Notes: generated by a model not told the origin, from the letters alone. Shown: positions 1 to 8,790, counted from the stretch's first letter. The stretch is 64,000 nucleotides of DNA from Olsenella sp. KGMB02461 (GCF_012584445.1 NZ_JABAHI010000008.1:1426001-1490000), one strand, 5' to 3'. Numbers and translations: made by a program.

Positions 1-3000
1 GCCCACGGGCTCCATTGCCTCATGAGCGGCGGCCAGCGAGCGTTTGCGCAACCGTTTGAACACTGCGGCAGAGACCCACTGGCGAGGTTCTTCCAGCTCA
101 TCGATGCCAAAGTCGCCGCGCAGCAGGCGGTCTTGGGCGCTTAGGCGCTCCAGGGCATCGGCTACGGGCTCTGCGCCAAGTCCCAGCGACGCTGCGGCTG
201 CCTGGGTGCTAAAGGGCCCATGGCATCCGGCGTAGCGAGCCACCAGAGCGTCCAAGAAGCGGCCGGGTTTCTGAGCGGTCGCCGCAGAGGTAGACAGGCC
301 GGCTTGCGAGAGCAAGGGTTTCTCGGCAGGGTTGGCATCAAAGCTCGAGGCCGCAGGCGACAGCGGGAGCCCCACCAAAGCATCAAGCTCCTGAGCTGCG
401 GGTTTATCGGCAGCGAGGGCAGCCGGGGGTGCGGCAGGCGCCCAGGAAGGCACAGGAAGGCCCAGCACCTGGTGGAGGGCCTGGCCGTCGGTGGCGGCGA
501 TCCAGCAGGGTTGGCCGGCGACGGCGCCCTGGAAGACCTGCTTCTCCTGGGCCAGTTGGGCAAGCCAGGCGTCTGCTGCATTTGCAGGGTCGCAGCGCCG
601 GGCGATCTCATCGAGCCTGAGCGGTCCCAAGGCCCGCAGCAGGCGGGCGAGGCCGGTGGGGCTTGTGGCCTTATGTCCAGAGGCGAGCCACTGGAGCTGG
701 GCTTCCAGTTGGCGCAGGACGGCGGGGTCTATGAGGCTGGAAAGGTCGGGGGAGCCCAGAAGGTCGGCCAGCAGGGCAGGATCTATGGAGAGCAGGGCGG
801 CGGAGCGCTCGGCCTGGGGTTTGTCGGCATCGTAGAGGTGCTCCATGACGTAGCCAAAGAGCAGGTTTCCAGCGAAGGGCGACGGCGTGGTGGTGGCCAC
901 CTGGGTGATGGCCACCTGCTTGGAGCGCAGCTGGCCCATGAGGTGGGCCAGGCCGTCCAAATCGTAGACGTCCTGGAGGCACTCGCGCAGCGCCTCCAGC
1001 ACCATGGGAAAGCCCTCCAGCTGCCGCGCCTGCTCCAGGAGCTGGGAGGCTTGCAGCCGCTGAGCCCACAGCGGCGCCCGCTTGCCAAAGGCGCTGGGGC
1101 GCATGAGAAGGGCGCGGGCGGCGCATTCGCGAAAGCGTGCCGCAAAAAGCGAGGTAGAGGCCACTTTGCGCTGTACGGCCGCGCGCAGCTCCTCCTCTTC
1201 GAAGATGAAGGTCTCCGGTCCAGGCACCTCGCCCGCAGTGGGCGAAAGCCGCAGCAGAATGCCGTCGTCTGCGGCCATGGCCTCGGGGTCGTAGCCCCAA
1301 AGGCGCTCGATGCGATCGGCCACCGCCAGCGCCCAGGGAGCGTGGACCGCCCGGCCAAAGGGGGAGTGCAGCAGCAGCCGAGTGTCTCCCACCTCGTCTT
1401 CCACCAGCTCTATGACCAGCGACTGCCCGCTGGGAATCACGCCGGTGGCCGCCCGTTGGCGAGCCAGCACCTGCCCCAGGCTCCCAATGGCGTCGGCCTC
1501 CATCCCGCATTGGGCGAGGCGAGCCCTAAAACCCTCATCGAACTCCGCGCCCTCGAGCGCCGCTGACGCCGCCGCCAAGAACTCCCCCTTGCGCCGTCCG
1601 TCCTCGTAGGGCCTGCCAGGTCCTTCCCCATGCCAAAAGGGCAGCCGAGAAGCCCGTGCCTTTGCAGGCTTCACCAGCACGCGGTCGTTGGAAATCTCGG
1701 TAATGCGCCAGGTGGTGGTTCCAAGAGTGATGACGTCTCCCACCCGGCTCTCATGGACCATCTCCTCGTCCAGCTCGCCCACGCGCCGGCGCCCTTGGCG
1801 CCCCTGCGCCTCGTGGGTGAACACCGGGTAGAGGCCTCGATCCGGGATGGTGCCGGCGCTGGAGATGGCCATGCGTCCTGAGACCGGCAGGGGAGTGAGC
1901 AGGTCTTCTGCCTGGTCCCATACCAGCCGAGGGGCAAAGCTTTCCAGGTCGTCGGTGGCAAAGGCGCCCGCCAACATGGCCAGCACCCGGTCGAAGGCTT
2001 CGCGGGGCAGCTCCGAGAAGTTGGCTGCCCGTCGCACAGTCGAAAACCACTGAGAGGCGCGAAGGCCTTGAGGCGCTTGGGACACTGCAGCCACGGTCTG
2101 CTGTGCCAGCACGTCCAGAGGGTTCTTTACCAGCCGAGTGGCTTCGATGTCTCCTGCCAGCATGGCCTGAGCCATGACGGCACAGTCTATGAGCTCGAGT
2201 TTTGTGCGCGGATAGAGGATGGCCCGCGACCTGCCGCCCACCCTATGGTTGGCGCGGCCTATGCGCTGGAGCCCCGAGGCTACCGACAAGGGCGGAGCCA
2301 CCTGGCACACCAGATCCACCGAGCCCATATCGATGCCCAGCTCGAGACTGGATGTGGCTACCACGCAAGGCAGCGAGCCTGCCTTAAGCTCGCTCTCGAT
2401 GGCTAGCCTGCGCTCCTTGGACACCGACCCATGATGGGCGCGCGCGATGGCCTCGGCCCCTTCGGGCAGTGGCTCTGTGTGGGAATCGGGGGACCCGAGA
2501 GAGCCCCTGAAGGCCCCCTCGACTATCGGGGCGCCTGCCGGCCTGAGGCCGGCTTCTTGGGCGTGGCGCTCGTTGAGCCGGGCGGTAAGCCGTTCGCACA
2601 GCCCGCGGGAGTTCACAAAGACGAGCGTGGAGGTATGGCTTTCTACTTGGGAGAGCAGCTCGGCTTCCAGCGACGGCCAGATGGAGCGCGAACCCACTCG
2701 AGACTCCCGGGACACCTGGGGCGCCTTGGGCTGCGAAGCGCCGGAGGCTCCCGGGCCGGAGGGCGCGGGTTTCTCGGCAGCCTTGGCGCCCATGGCGGCT
2801 TTGAGGCTGCGGTCGGTCTTCCAGGCATCTTTGGCTGCAGGCGCGCGCGTGGGCTTAGGTGCGCCAGTGCCCAAAAACTCCGGCACGGCGTTGATGTTTG
2901 CCACCGGGATGCGCACGGCAAGGTCGATAGCCGGCGCGACAGCATCGCCCACCACTTCCACCGGATGGGCTCCTCCCAAAAAACGCGCCACTTCATTTAC

Positions 3001-3687
3001 CGGCTGCACGGTCGCCGAAAGCCCCACCCTCTGCGCCGGCCTCTCCAACAGCGCGTCCAGGCGCTCCAACGAAAGGGCCAGGTGGGCGCCTCGTTTGGAG
3101 TTGGCGATGGAGTGAATCTCGTCGACGATCACCGTCTCCACCCGCGACAGCACCGAGGCCGCCTGACTGGTGAGCATGAGATAGAGCGACTCGGGAGTGG
3201 TGATGAGGATCTGGGGCGGCTTGCTTTTGATGCGCGCCCGCTCCCGAGGCGGCGTGTCGCCGGTGCGCATGGCCACGCTGGGCAGCACTGCCGGCGCCCC
3301 GGCCGCGCCATCAGCGCCCAGGTCGACCGCCCCGGATGCCGCCAGCTCCCCCAGCTCAGCCAAAGGGCGGCGCAGGTTCTTCTCCACGTCGGCTGCCAGG
3401 GCCTTGAGTGGCGACACATAGAGCACCACCACGCCTTTGGCGGCAGGCGGGTCGCTCATAAGCCGATCGATGGCACACAGGAACGCCGCCAGCGTCTTGC
3501 CCGATCCCGTAGGCGCCACCGCCAGCACGTTCTTGCGGTCCAAGATGGCGTTCCAAGCCGCTTCCTGTACCTGCGTAGGGGCCTCGAAGCTCTGGGCGAA
3601 CCATTGGCGCACCAAGGGCGAGAGGCGCATGAGCGCACTAGGTTCTTGCCGAGAAGCGCTGCCCTGGGCAGCCGATGAAGTATCCAT
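1..3687 (-). CDS. lhr: Lhr-family ATP-dependent DEAD/DEAH helicase, 3' end missing
   Basis: An open frame reads from the ATG at 3687 to the left edge without a stop, giving about 1229 residues, so the gene is cut by the window. It carries a superfamily 2 helicase core: Walker A PTGSGKT with Lys near residue 64, the motif II DEIH at about 189-192, a GLSATV motif III, and motif VI QRIGRANHR near 474. A winged-helix-like and long Lhr C-terminal region follows. The family (known) comprises 3'-5' DNA/RNA helicases linked to repair. Two low-complexity linkers (about residues 303 and 1120) contain AEKP encoded by the dispersed 13-mer described elsewhere. The start is the first Met; an alternative is the later Met in ALMRLSP. 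Identification is firm, precise substrate unknown. Confidence 0.9.
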   Translation of the reverse strand, partial: MDTSSAAQGSASRQEPSALMRLSPLVRQWFAQSFEAPTQVQEAAWNAILDRKNVLAVAPTGSGKTLAAFLCAIDRLMSDPPAAKGVVVLYVSPLKALAADVEKNLRRPLAELGELAASGAVDLGADGAAGAPAVLPSVAMRTGDTPPRERARIKSKPPQILITTPESLYLMLTSQAASVLSRVETVIVDEIHSIANSKRGAHLALSLERLDALLERPAQRVGLSATVQPVNEVARFLGGAHPVEVVGDAVAPAIDLAVRIPVANINAVPEFLGTGAPKPTRAPAAKDAWKTDRSLKAAMGAKAAEKPAPSGPGASGASQPKAPQVSRESRVGSRSIWPSLEAELLSQVESHTSTLVFVNSRGLCERLTARLNERHAQEAGLRPAGAPIVEGAFRGSLGSPDSHTEPLPEGAEAIARAHHGSVSKERRLAIESELKAGSLPCVVATSSLELGIDMGSVDLVCQVAPPLSVASGLQRIGRANHRVGGRSRAILYPRTKLELIDCAVMAQAMLAGDIEATRLVKNPLDVLAQQTVAAVSQAPQGLRASQWFSTVRRAANFSELPREAFDRVLAMLAGAFATDDLESFAPRLVWDQAEDLLTPLPVSGRMAISSAGTIPDRGLYPVFTHEAQGRQGRRRVGELDEEMVHESRVGDVITLGTTTWRITEISNDRVLVKPAKARASRLPFWHGEGPGRPYEDGRRKGEFLAAASAALEGAEFDEGFRARLAQCGMEADAIGSLGQVLARQRAATGVIPSGQSLVIELVEDEVGDTRLLLHSPFGRAVHAPWALAVADRIERLWGYDPEAMAADDGILLRLSPTAGEVPGPETFIFEEEELRAAVQRKVASTSLFAARFRECAARALLMRPSAFGKRAPLWAQRLQASQLLEQARQLEGFPMVLEALRECLQDVYDLDGLAHLMGQLRSKQVAITQVATTTPSPFAGNLLFGYVMEHLYDADKPQAERSAALLSIDPALLADLLGSPDLSSLIDPAVLRQLEAQLQWLASGHKATSPTGLARLLRALGPLRLDEIARRCDPANAADAWLAQLAQEKQVFQGAVAGQPCWIAATDGQALHQVLGLPVPSWAPAAPPAALAADKPAAQELDALVGLPLSPAASSFDANPAEKPLLSQAGLSTSAATAQKPGRFLDALVARYAGCHGPFSTQAAAASLGLGAEPVADALERLSAQDRLLRGDFGIDELEEPRQWVSAAVFKRLRKRSLAAAHEAMEPVG
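316..328 (+). repeat. Exact copy of dispersed 13-mer GGGTTTCTCGGCA
   Basis: Lies inside lhr. On the coding (minus) strand it reads TGCCGAGAAACCC and encodes AEKP in a poorly structured linker. Confidence 0.7.
2767..2779 (+). repeat. Exact copy of dispersed 13-mer GGGTTTCTCGGCA
   Basis: Second copy inside lhr, again giving AEKP in an Ala/Pro-rich linker on the coding strand. Confidence 0.7.
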
Positions 3688-3765
3688 ACAACCAGACTAC
3701 CCCTGTGGTTGGGCCGCCAACAGACCGAAGGCGGTAACCGCTGGGCTACTAGGTTCCTATGGAGA

Positions 3766-3784
3766 CGTTATAACACGTTATACT
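3766..3784 (+). promoter_or_regulatory. Candidate autoregulatory operator/-10 of the TA pair
   Basis: CGTTATA occurs twice, 10 bp apart (3766-3772 and 3776-3782), and the two copies also form the dyad TATAAC-AC-GTTATA (3769-3782). It overlaps a -10-like TATACT (3779-3784) and sits about 20 bp before the antitoxin start. AbrB/MazE-type antitoxins commonly repress their own promoter through such dyads; binding here is inferred. Confidence 0.5.
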
Positions 3785-3804
3785 CTCTCTTGAAGGAGGT
3801 TCCC

Positions 3805-4107
3805 ATGATCGAGACCACGCTTTCCAAAGTGGGCAACAGCATGGCCGTGTTGCTGCCAAAAACCCTGCGCATCCAAGCCGCGTTCGAGCCAGGGGTGCCT
3901 CTTGCGGTGGAATCACCTCGAAAAGGGGTGGTGGTGATCACTGCCAAAGTCGAAAGCGATGAAGATAGGCTGGAGCGCTTGACGGGGGCAGAAGCTCGTA
4001 TTCAGGCGAGAAAAGCTCAGGTGGAACCCTGGCCTGAGGGACATTCTGCAGACGAGCTTTTGAAAGCCGGAAAGGACTCGCGTGCCCATGAGCTCTTTTC
4101 TATTTGA
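3805..4107 (+). CDS. AbrB/MazE-like antitoxin of a type II TA module
   Basis: A 100-residue protein. The N-terminal half (TLSKVGNSMAVLLPKTLR) is a typical swapped-hairpin AbrB/MazE DNA-binding segment, and the C-terminal half is charged and likely binds the toxin. The start is chosen at the ATG at 3805 because AAGGAGG lies just upstream; a longer in-frame reading to 3709 lacks a ribosome site and crosses the promoter. The stop overlaps the following PIN-domain gene by about 20 bp, the usual translational coupling of TA pairs. The role is inferred from fold and context: it should neutralise the downstream nuclease and repress the operon. Confidence 0.82.
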   Translation: MIETTLSKVGNSMAVLLPKTLRIQAAFEPGVPLAVESPRKGVVVITAKVESDEDRLERLTGAEARIQARKAQVEPWPEGHSADELLKAGKDSRAHELFSI

Positions 4108-4522
4108 CTCGAATGCCCTGGTCTATTGGGTGTATCCGGACTCGCCCTACCATGAAGAGGTGAGCTGTCTTTTGCACCATGTGCTTGCAGACAGAGGTGC
4201 GGTGTATGCACTGGCATCGTCGCTCAATGAGATCTACTACGCCTTGCATAGGCATTATATGAGCGAGGAGGATGCAAGGGCTTCCATAAGAGAGATTGCA
4301 GAGGTATTCGATCTAGTGGATCTCACTGGAACTCTTGTATACAGTGCGCTGGATTCTAACGAGCCAGACTATGAAGACGGGCTTATTCGAGCTGCGGCAG
4401 AGGCGCTTCAGGTAGACGCCATTGTGAGCTATGACAAAAAAGCGTTCAAAGGGTCTTACATTCCTCGCAAGACTGCCGCAGAAGTGCTGGCGAGGCAAAG
4501 TCTGGGAGCGCCAGACGAATAG
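4088..4522 (+). CDS. PIN-domain ribonuclease toxin (VapC-like)
   Basis: About 144 residues with the four acidic residues of the PIN nuclease active site visible: Asp7 (FDSNA), Glu48 (LNEIYY), Asp97 (EDGLIRAAAE) and Asp116 (SYDKKAF). Known PIN toxins are Mg-dependent RNases that cleave tRNA or mRNA. The start could be the ATG at 4088 or the GTG two codons earlier at 4082; both overlap the antitoxin stop. All catalytic positions appear intact, so the module is probably active. The RNA target cannot be told from sequence. Confidence 0.82.
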   Translation: MSSFLFDSNALVYWVYPDSPYHEEVSCLLHHVLADRGAVYALASSLNEIYYALHRHYMSEEDARASIREIAEVFDLVDLTGTLVYSALDSNEPDYEDGLIRAAAEALQVDAIVSYDKKAFKGSYIPRKTAAEVLARQSLGAPDE

Positions 4523-4761
4523 GTGCTGAGCAGCAACTGGCTGGGGCGAGGCGTAGGCATTGGGAACGGTGAACGTGCAGGTATTGCAAGGGTATAGCTG
4601 CACTGGAAAAACTCTCTGCATCAGCTACGTCTAGTGTAACTAATGTAGCTAGTTTTCAGAGGGACGCAGGAGCATGTTTGTAGGAGCCTGTTTCTGCCTG
4701 TACTTTGGCTGCATGGGCCCGTGTCTGCCTGCAGCCCGTTGCGTGAGAGTCACTTTGCACT

Positions 4762-4807
4762 AAAAAGGACCCCGCAGGGCCCTTAAAAACACCCCGCACG
4801 CTGCGGG
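4762..4807 (-). terminator. Tandem Rho-independent terminators after tRNA-Ser(CGA)
   Basis: Read on the minus strand there are two consecutive hairpins, each followed by five T: a CCCGCA/TGCGGG stem at 4793-4807 and a GC-rich stem at 4767-4782 with one G-U pair. They end the tRNA transcript. Confidence 0.75.
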
Positions 4808-4817
4808 TTTTATCTAC

Positions 4818-4908
4818 TGGCGGAGGAGGAGGGATTCGAACCCTCGTACGTGCGAAGCACGTAAACGGTTTTCGAGACCGCCGCATTCAACCACTCTGCC
4901 ACCCCTCC
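4818..4908 (-). tRNA. tRNA-Ser, anticodon CGA
   Basis: Folds as a type II (long variable arm) tRNA: acceptor GGAGGGG paired with CTCCTCC, T arm GAGGG-TTCGAAT-CCCTC, anticodon loop CTCGAAA (anticodon CGA, reads UCG), variable stem TACGTGC/GCACGTA, and an encoded CCA end. It follows the tRNA-Ser(GGA) gene by about 40 bp on the same strand. Confidence 0.95.
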
Positions 4909-4917
4909 ATAGGGTGA

Positions 4918-4937
4918 GCGGCACCCGTAGGTGCCGC
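4918..4937. terminator. Hairpin between the two tRNA-Ser genes
   Basis: Perfect 8-bp stem GCGGCACC/GGTGCCGC with loop CGTA in the 40-bp spacer. It has no good T-run on the minus strand, so it may be a processing signal or weak terminator. Confidence 0.4.
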
Positions 4938-4948
4938 CTTTAACATAC

Positions 4949-5039
4949 TGGCGGAGAGTCCGGGATTTGAACCCGGGAGACGGGGTTACCGCCTACACGA
5001 TTTCCAATCGTGCTCCTTCAGCCGCTCGGACAACTCTCC
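4949..5039 (-). tRNA. tRNA-Ser, anticodon GGA
   Basis: Type II tRNA with acceptor GGAGAGT/ACTCTCC, T arm CCGGG-TTCAAAT-CCCGG, anticodon stem CACGA/TCGTG with loop TTGGAAA (anticodon GGA, reads UCC/UCU), a long variable arm and an encoded CCA. Confidence 0.95.
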
Positions 5040-5255
5040 CTATGCAATTGCAACGGCTAGAATAACACATCGGCGCTCCAGTGTGTAGAAGAATAAAAGT
5101 GCCCGCTGCCCTCATCGCACCAACACATCATAATGGTGCATGGTGTACGCCCCATACCTGGCGCACCGCCCTGCCTTGCGCGCTGCTCTGCATGCGGCAC
5201 GCATACTCGCACGCAGACCGCACGCGCTACTGTCATCGATTTCGAGGAGAATCCC

Positions 5256-6299
5256 GTGGGCACCCTCTTCACGACGCTCAATCCTCAGTTCATCACCCTC
5301 ACCATGCCCGAGTGGATCGATATGGTCGCCGTGGTGGTAGGATCGGCCTTTGGCGGGCTCACGGCTTCAGAGCGCAAGCTGGACCTCTTTGGCGCCGCGG
5401 GCCTGGGCATGCTCTGCGGGCTTGGCGGCGGCCTTATCCGCGACATGATCATGCAGTGCGGCAGCGTCTACATGCTCTCCAACGACTGGGCCATTCCTAC
5501 GGCGGCGCTGGCCGGGACTGCGGTGTTTTTCTTCTCGGGGCTGTTCAAGTCGCTGGATAAGGCCACGGCCATCGTGGACATCCTGGCGGTGGGCATCTTC
5601 ACCGCCTCCGGCACCGACAAGGCCATCATCCACGAGCTCCCCGTCATGGCGGCCCTGCTCATGGGCGTGCTCACCGGCGTGGGCGGCGGCATGCTGCGCG
5701 ATATCTTCCTGGGTGACGTCCCCCAGATCTTTAGACCCGGAAACCTCTACGCCTCCTGCGCGCTTATATCGGCGGCGGTCTATTGCGCCCTGGTCTACGC
5801 CGGGCTTGTGAAAGGGTTTGCCGTGGTGGTCTGCGTGGCCGTCTGCTGCCTTTTGCGCTGGCTGTCGCTCAGGTTTGGCATCACCACGCCCAGCCCGGTG
5901 GACTATACGCCCCGGCTCATCGACTATACCCGCAGGCTCAAGCATCGCACGGTGAGCAATCCCTACATTCCCTATCGTGGCAGCCGAATGGGCCACAGCG
6001 TGCGCTGGGATTCCTCTACAGGCTCGTTCGCGCCGGCGCCCAGCAGCACCGACGCGGCCCAACAGGCTCGCGAGCAGCGCCGCGACCAGATGAAAGAAGA
6101 AATCAAGCAGGAACTTCGCGAGGAGCTGGGCGAAGAGCTGGAAGCCCGGGAGCGCGAAGCTGCAGAAGGGCAGGCCAAAGGCTCTGCCGAGGCCATCTTC
6201 GCCCCTCACGAACCTGCCGAGAAGACCCTCCTCATGCCCCGACCCTCTCCCAAAAAAGAGACTCCCGCAGATCCCGACGACCAGCTGCCCTACCGCTAG
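5256..6299 (+). CDS. TRIC-type (UPF0126/YadS) cation channel family membrane protein
   Basis: A 347-residue protein whose first ~210 residues form about seven hydrophobic segments with the duplicated family signature GLGGGLIRDMI and GVGGGMLRDIFLG, the hallmark of prokaryotic TRIC channels (trimeric monovalent cation channels; known family). A hydrophilic, Glu-rich C-terminal tail of about 130 residues is unusually long and probably cytoplasmic coiled coil. The GTG at 5256 is preferred because GAGGAGA lies 8 bp upstream; an ATG at 5133 has no membrane-like sequence and no ribosome site. The ORF stands alone after the tRNAs. Confidence 0.82.
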   Translation: MGTLFTTLNPQFITLTMPEWIDMVAVVVGSAFGGLTASERKLDLFGAAGLGMLCGLGGGLIRDMIMQCGSVYMLSNDWAIPTAALAGTAVFFFSGLFKSLDKATAIVDILAVGIFTASGTDKAIIHELPVMAALLMGVLTGVGGGMLRDIFLGDVPQIFRPGNLYASCALISAAVYCALVYAGLVKGFAVVVCVAVCCLLRWLSLRFGITTPSPVDYTPRLIDYTRRLKHRTVSNPYIPYRGSRMGHSVRWDSSTGSFAPAPSSTDAAQQAREQRRDQMKEEIKQELREELGEELEAREREAAEGQAKGSAEAIFAPHEPAEKTLLMPRPSPKKETPADPDDQLPYR

Positions 6300-6358
6300 G
6301 CCAGTGCCAACTGTCGGGCGGCAGGGGATTCGTAAAAGCTTGCACCCTGGAGGGCCAG

Positions 6359-6371
6359 GGGTTTCTCGGCA
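6359..6371 (+). repeat. Exact copy of dispersed 13-mer GGGTTTCTCGGCA
   Basis: Intergenic copy, 60 bp after the TRIC gene stop and before the next membrane-protein gene. Confidence 0.7.
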
Positions 6372-6437
6372 AAGGTGCGCTAGTATGAGTTCCACTACCA
6401 CACAATGGCACTGCCTCCTACATGAGAAGGGCCTCCC

Positions 6438-7529
6438 ATGGCAGACACGACGTTTGTGAACGGACACTACCTCTCCCGTGCCTGGCGCATGATGACGCAG
6501 GACAAAGGCTGGCTGGCCCCGATGTGCATCCTGGCGCTCAGCCTCTATGTGCCTATCTTTGGAGCGTTGGGGGTGGCAGGCTACGGGCTCTGCTGGGCTC
6601 GGCTCACTGCCTGGGGAGTGGACGCAGCTCCCAAGCAGCGCGGCGTGCGCGTGGGCGAGTGCATCGGCGCCGGATGGCGCGCCTTTGTGATCTCGTTGGG
6701 CTGGGGCCTCTTGGCAGGCATTGTGACCTTGGCGCTTACCTGGATGATGGATTTCGCGGGGACCGGTGGCAGCATCGTTTTGGGGATCCTTCTCGTGGGG
6801 CTGGATATCTTCGCAGGCTTGCTGGTGCTCGTGGCCAACCTGCGGGGCTGCATCTATCAAAAGATCGGCGCCGGGTTTGGCTTCTCGCAAGTCTGGACCA
6901 TGTTCTCCCATGATCTGGGCGGCCTCTTCCGCATCCTTGGCATTGCCATCTTGGGAGGCTTGGTCACCGCCATTCCCCTGGCGATCGCGGTCTTTTCCAT
7001 GATCCCGTCGGTTATGTCGCTCCTGTGGGCCGCCTATTACAGCTACGCCACCAACACCGCCGCCCTCATCATGACTTCGGTGGCAGGCCTCATCCAATCG
7101 GCCATGCTGCCCATGCTTTTGGCAAGCTACGTCGCCAATGTGATCAGCGTCGTCGCCATGCTTTTGGTCTATACCGCCGGCGGCCTCTGGATCCGCCAGT
7201 TCAATGTGCCTGCCTGGGGAAGCCCCTCCGATCCTGTGCCCCTGCCTTCTGGCCCCGATCCTGTGGCTGCGGGCTCCTACAACCCCTATCCGCAGCCTCA
7301 GCCAGCATCGCAGCCTCAACCGTCTCCCGCAGCTCAGGCTACTTTGCAGCCTCAGACGCCTGTCTCGACGGTCGCGCCTGGACAGCCTGCAGCTCCCGCA
7401 GAGCCCCAACCTCCCCTTGCCGAGAAACCCGCGCCCCAGCCGCCTGTGGCAGAAGAGCAGGCAGAGATAGTGACGCCCCTCATCGTGCACAAAGAGGATG
7501 AGGAGGAAGGCGGCGAGCCCGAGGAGTAG
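6438..7529 (+). CDS. Polytopic membrane protein, DUF4013-like, with Pro-rich tail
   Basis: A 363-residue protein. Residues about 20-250 contain five to six hydrophobic helices separated by short loops, with GAGFGFSQVWTMF resembling the DUF4013 family of unknown function. From about 260 on it is a Pro/Gln/Ala-rich, then acidic, cytoplasmic tail. The copy of the 13-mer motif at 7418 encodes LAEKPAP inside this tail. A purine-rich AGAAGGG precedes the ATG. No function is assigned to this family; the tail may be an interaction region. A terminator follows at 7601. Confidence 0.6.
   Translation: MADTTFVNGHYLSRAWRMMTQDKGWLAPMCILALSLYVPIFGALGVAGYGLCWARLTAWGVDAAPKQRGVRVGECIGAGWRAFVISLGWGLLAGIVTLALTWMMDFAGTGGSIVLGILLVGLDIFAGLLVLVANLRGCIYQKIGAGFGFSQVWTMFSHDLGGLFRILGIAILGGLVTAIPLAIAVFSMIPSVMSLLWAAYYSYATNTAALIMTSVAGLIQSAMLPMLLASYVANVISVVAMLLVYTAGGLWIRQFNVPAWGSPSDPVPLPSGPDPVAAGSYNPYPQPQPASQPQPSPAAQATLQPQTPVSTVAPGQPAAPAEPQPPLAEKPAPQPPVAEEQAEIVTPLIVHKEDEEEGGEPEE
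7418..7430 (-). repeat. Exact copy of dispersed 13-mer (TGCCGAGAAACCC on +)
   Basis: In frame in the disordered tail of the 6438-7529 gene, encoding AEKP. Confidence 0.7.
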
Positions 7530-7600
7530 CAAGGCTTCGGGGCTGCCAGCGCCTATAAGAGTATTAGTGCAGGCTGTCTTGTGTGCCAAAGAACTGTAGG

Positions 7601-7631
7601 GAAGGGCCGCTGCCAATGGCCCTTCTTTTTT
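7601..7631 (+). terminator. Rho-independent terminator
   Basis: GAAGGGCC/GGCCCTTC stem with a 9-nt loop followed by a run of T. It ends the 6438-7529 transcript. Confidence 0.85.
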
Positions 7632-7883
7632 ATGGATCCCGTGGAGCCTCATCTTGAATAACAGGAACTTCACAAGGCTTACCTGGGGTTTTGCCGGTTT
7701 GGTCAAAAAATGGCCAGCGGCGGGACAGAAATGTGACAAAAGCCGGTGAAAGCCTTGGAGCCAGCGGCTGCGAGCCTGAGGGTGGTTCTTCCCGGCAGGT
7801 ACTGTGTTGTGAGAATCATCCAATGATGTGTGTTAGCTGGGGAGACGGGTCTGCTGTGCTAATATCGAACACCGACCTTTCCT

Positions 7884-7914
7884 GCCTCGGGCGCAAACCT
7901 TCACGACCCGAGGC
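7884..7914 (+). promoter_or_regulatory. Leader hairpin of rpsF operon, candidate S6:S18 control element
   Basis: Perfect 8-bp stem GCCTCGGG/CCCGAGGC just before the ribosome site GGAGGAGG, preceded by ACACCGACC. Known S6:S18 leader RNAs use a hairpin with a CCG-containing element to bind the S6-S18 dimer and repress the operon. The match here is only by eye. Confidence 0.4.
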
Positions 7915-7939
7915 CATTTAGCCCGGAGGAGGTGAAATC

Positions 7940-8233
7940 ATGAAGGCCTATGAGATTCTGTTCATCGTCGACCCCACCATCAATGAGGAGACCCGCGCTG
8001 GCGCTCTGAAGCGCATCGATAGCGCGATCACCGAGAACGGTGGCACCATCGACAACGTCGACAACTGGGGCAAGCGCAAGCTCGCCTATGAGATCGACAA
8101 GCTCACCGAGGGCGATTACACCCTCATCAACTTCCACGCAGACCCCACTCAGATCGCCGAGCTCGACCGTGTGTGCCGCATCACCGATGCCATCAAGCGT
8201 CACATGATCGTCCGTCGTCCCGACCACGAGTAA
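7940..8233 (+). CDS. rpsF: 30S ribosomal protein S6
   Basis: A 97-residue protein of standard length with the S6 start MKAYEILFIVDP and the conserved WGKRKLAYEI segment. S6 binds 16S rRNA of the central platform as a heterodimer with S18, encoded two genes downstream. A strong GGAGGAGGTG ribosome site lies 6 bp before the ATG. It is the first gene of the rpsF-ssb-rpsR-DUF2232-rplI run, an arrangement conserved in many Gram-positive bacteria. Confidence 0.97.
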   Translation: MKAYEILFIVDPTINEETRAGALKRIDSAITENGGTIDNVDNWGKRKLAYEIDKLTEGDYTLINFHADPTQIAELDRVCRITDAIKRHMIVRRPDHE

Positions 8234-8280
8234 AGACTGCAAAGTGACCCATCCGGATCACTCAAGGAGGCTGTTTCACC

Positions 8281-8790
8281 ATGAGCATCAATCGAGTAAC
8301 CATCACCGGCAACCTCACCCGCGACCCTGAGCTTCGCGCCCTGCCTTCGGGGAGCAGCGTGTTGTCCTTTGGCGTGGCCGTGAATGATCGTTGGCGCAAT
8401 CCGCAAACCCAGCAGTGGGAGGATCGCCCCAACTACATCGACTGCGTGATGTTTGGCAACCGGGCTCAGTCGCTGGCGAACATCCTCCACAGGGGGATGA
8501 AAGTGGCTATCGAGGGCAAGCTGCGCTGGAGCCAATGGCAAGACCGCGAGTCCGGCAAGAACCGCTCGAAGATCGAGGTGGTTGTCGACGAGGTCGAGTT
8601 CATGAGCTCCCGCGACCAGCAAGGCCAGCAAGGTCAACCAGGAGGCTATCCTCAGCAGGGCGGTTATGCTCAGCAAGCCCCGCAAATGGGCGCCCCTCAA
8701 AACCAGAGCTTCACCGCTTCCACCCCCGCACCTGCCCCTGTCCAGACGCCGCCCGCTGGCGATGTCTACGACAAGGACATCCCGTTCTAA
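8281..8790 (+). CDS. ssb: Single-stranded DNA-binding protein
   Basis: A 169-residue protein. The OB-fold occupies about residues 1-110 (begins MSINRVTITGNLTRDPELR; W and F residues for ssDNA stacking are present). A Gln/Gly/Pro-rich flexible linker and the acidic tip DKDIPF follow; the tip is the conserved partner-binding tail that recruits replication and repair enzymes. AAGGAGG precedes the ATG. It lies between rpsF and rpsR as in most relatives. Tetrameric function in replication follows from the family. Confidence 0.97.
   Translation: MSINRVTITGNLTRDPELRALPSGSSVLSFGVAVNDRWRNPQTQQWEDRPNYIDCVMFGNRAQSLANILHRGMKVAIEGKLRWSQWQDRESGKNRSKIEVVVDEVEFMSSRDQQGQQGQPGGYPQQGGYAQQAPQMGAPQNQSFTASTPAPAPVQTPPAGDVYDKDIPF

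Larger units (their letters stand above)
7530..7939. other. Intergenic region before the ribosomal operon
   Basis: 410 bp without a credible gene. It holds the terminator at 7601-7631, then the promoter/leader of rpsF: a -10-like TAATAT at 7860-7865 and the leader hairpin at 7884-7914. Confidence 0.5.

Noticed and set aside
220-1566. Plus-strand open frame of 448 codons
   Set aside because: It is the complement of the lhr helicase gene, whose motifs fix the minus-strand frame.
2431-3678. Plus-strand open frame of 415 codons
   Set aside because: Also antisense to lhr; the Walker A and DEIH motifs lie on the other strand.
5367-7823. Minus-strand open frame of 818 codons
   Set aside because: It runs antisense across two membrane-protein genes; composition is that of a GC-rich shadow frame.
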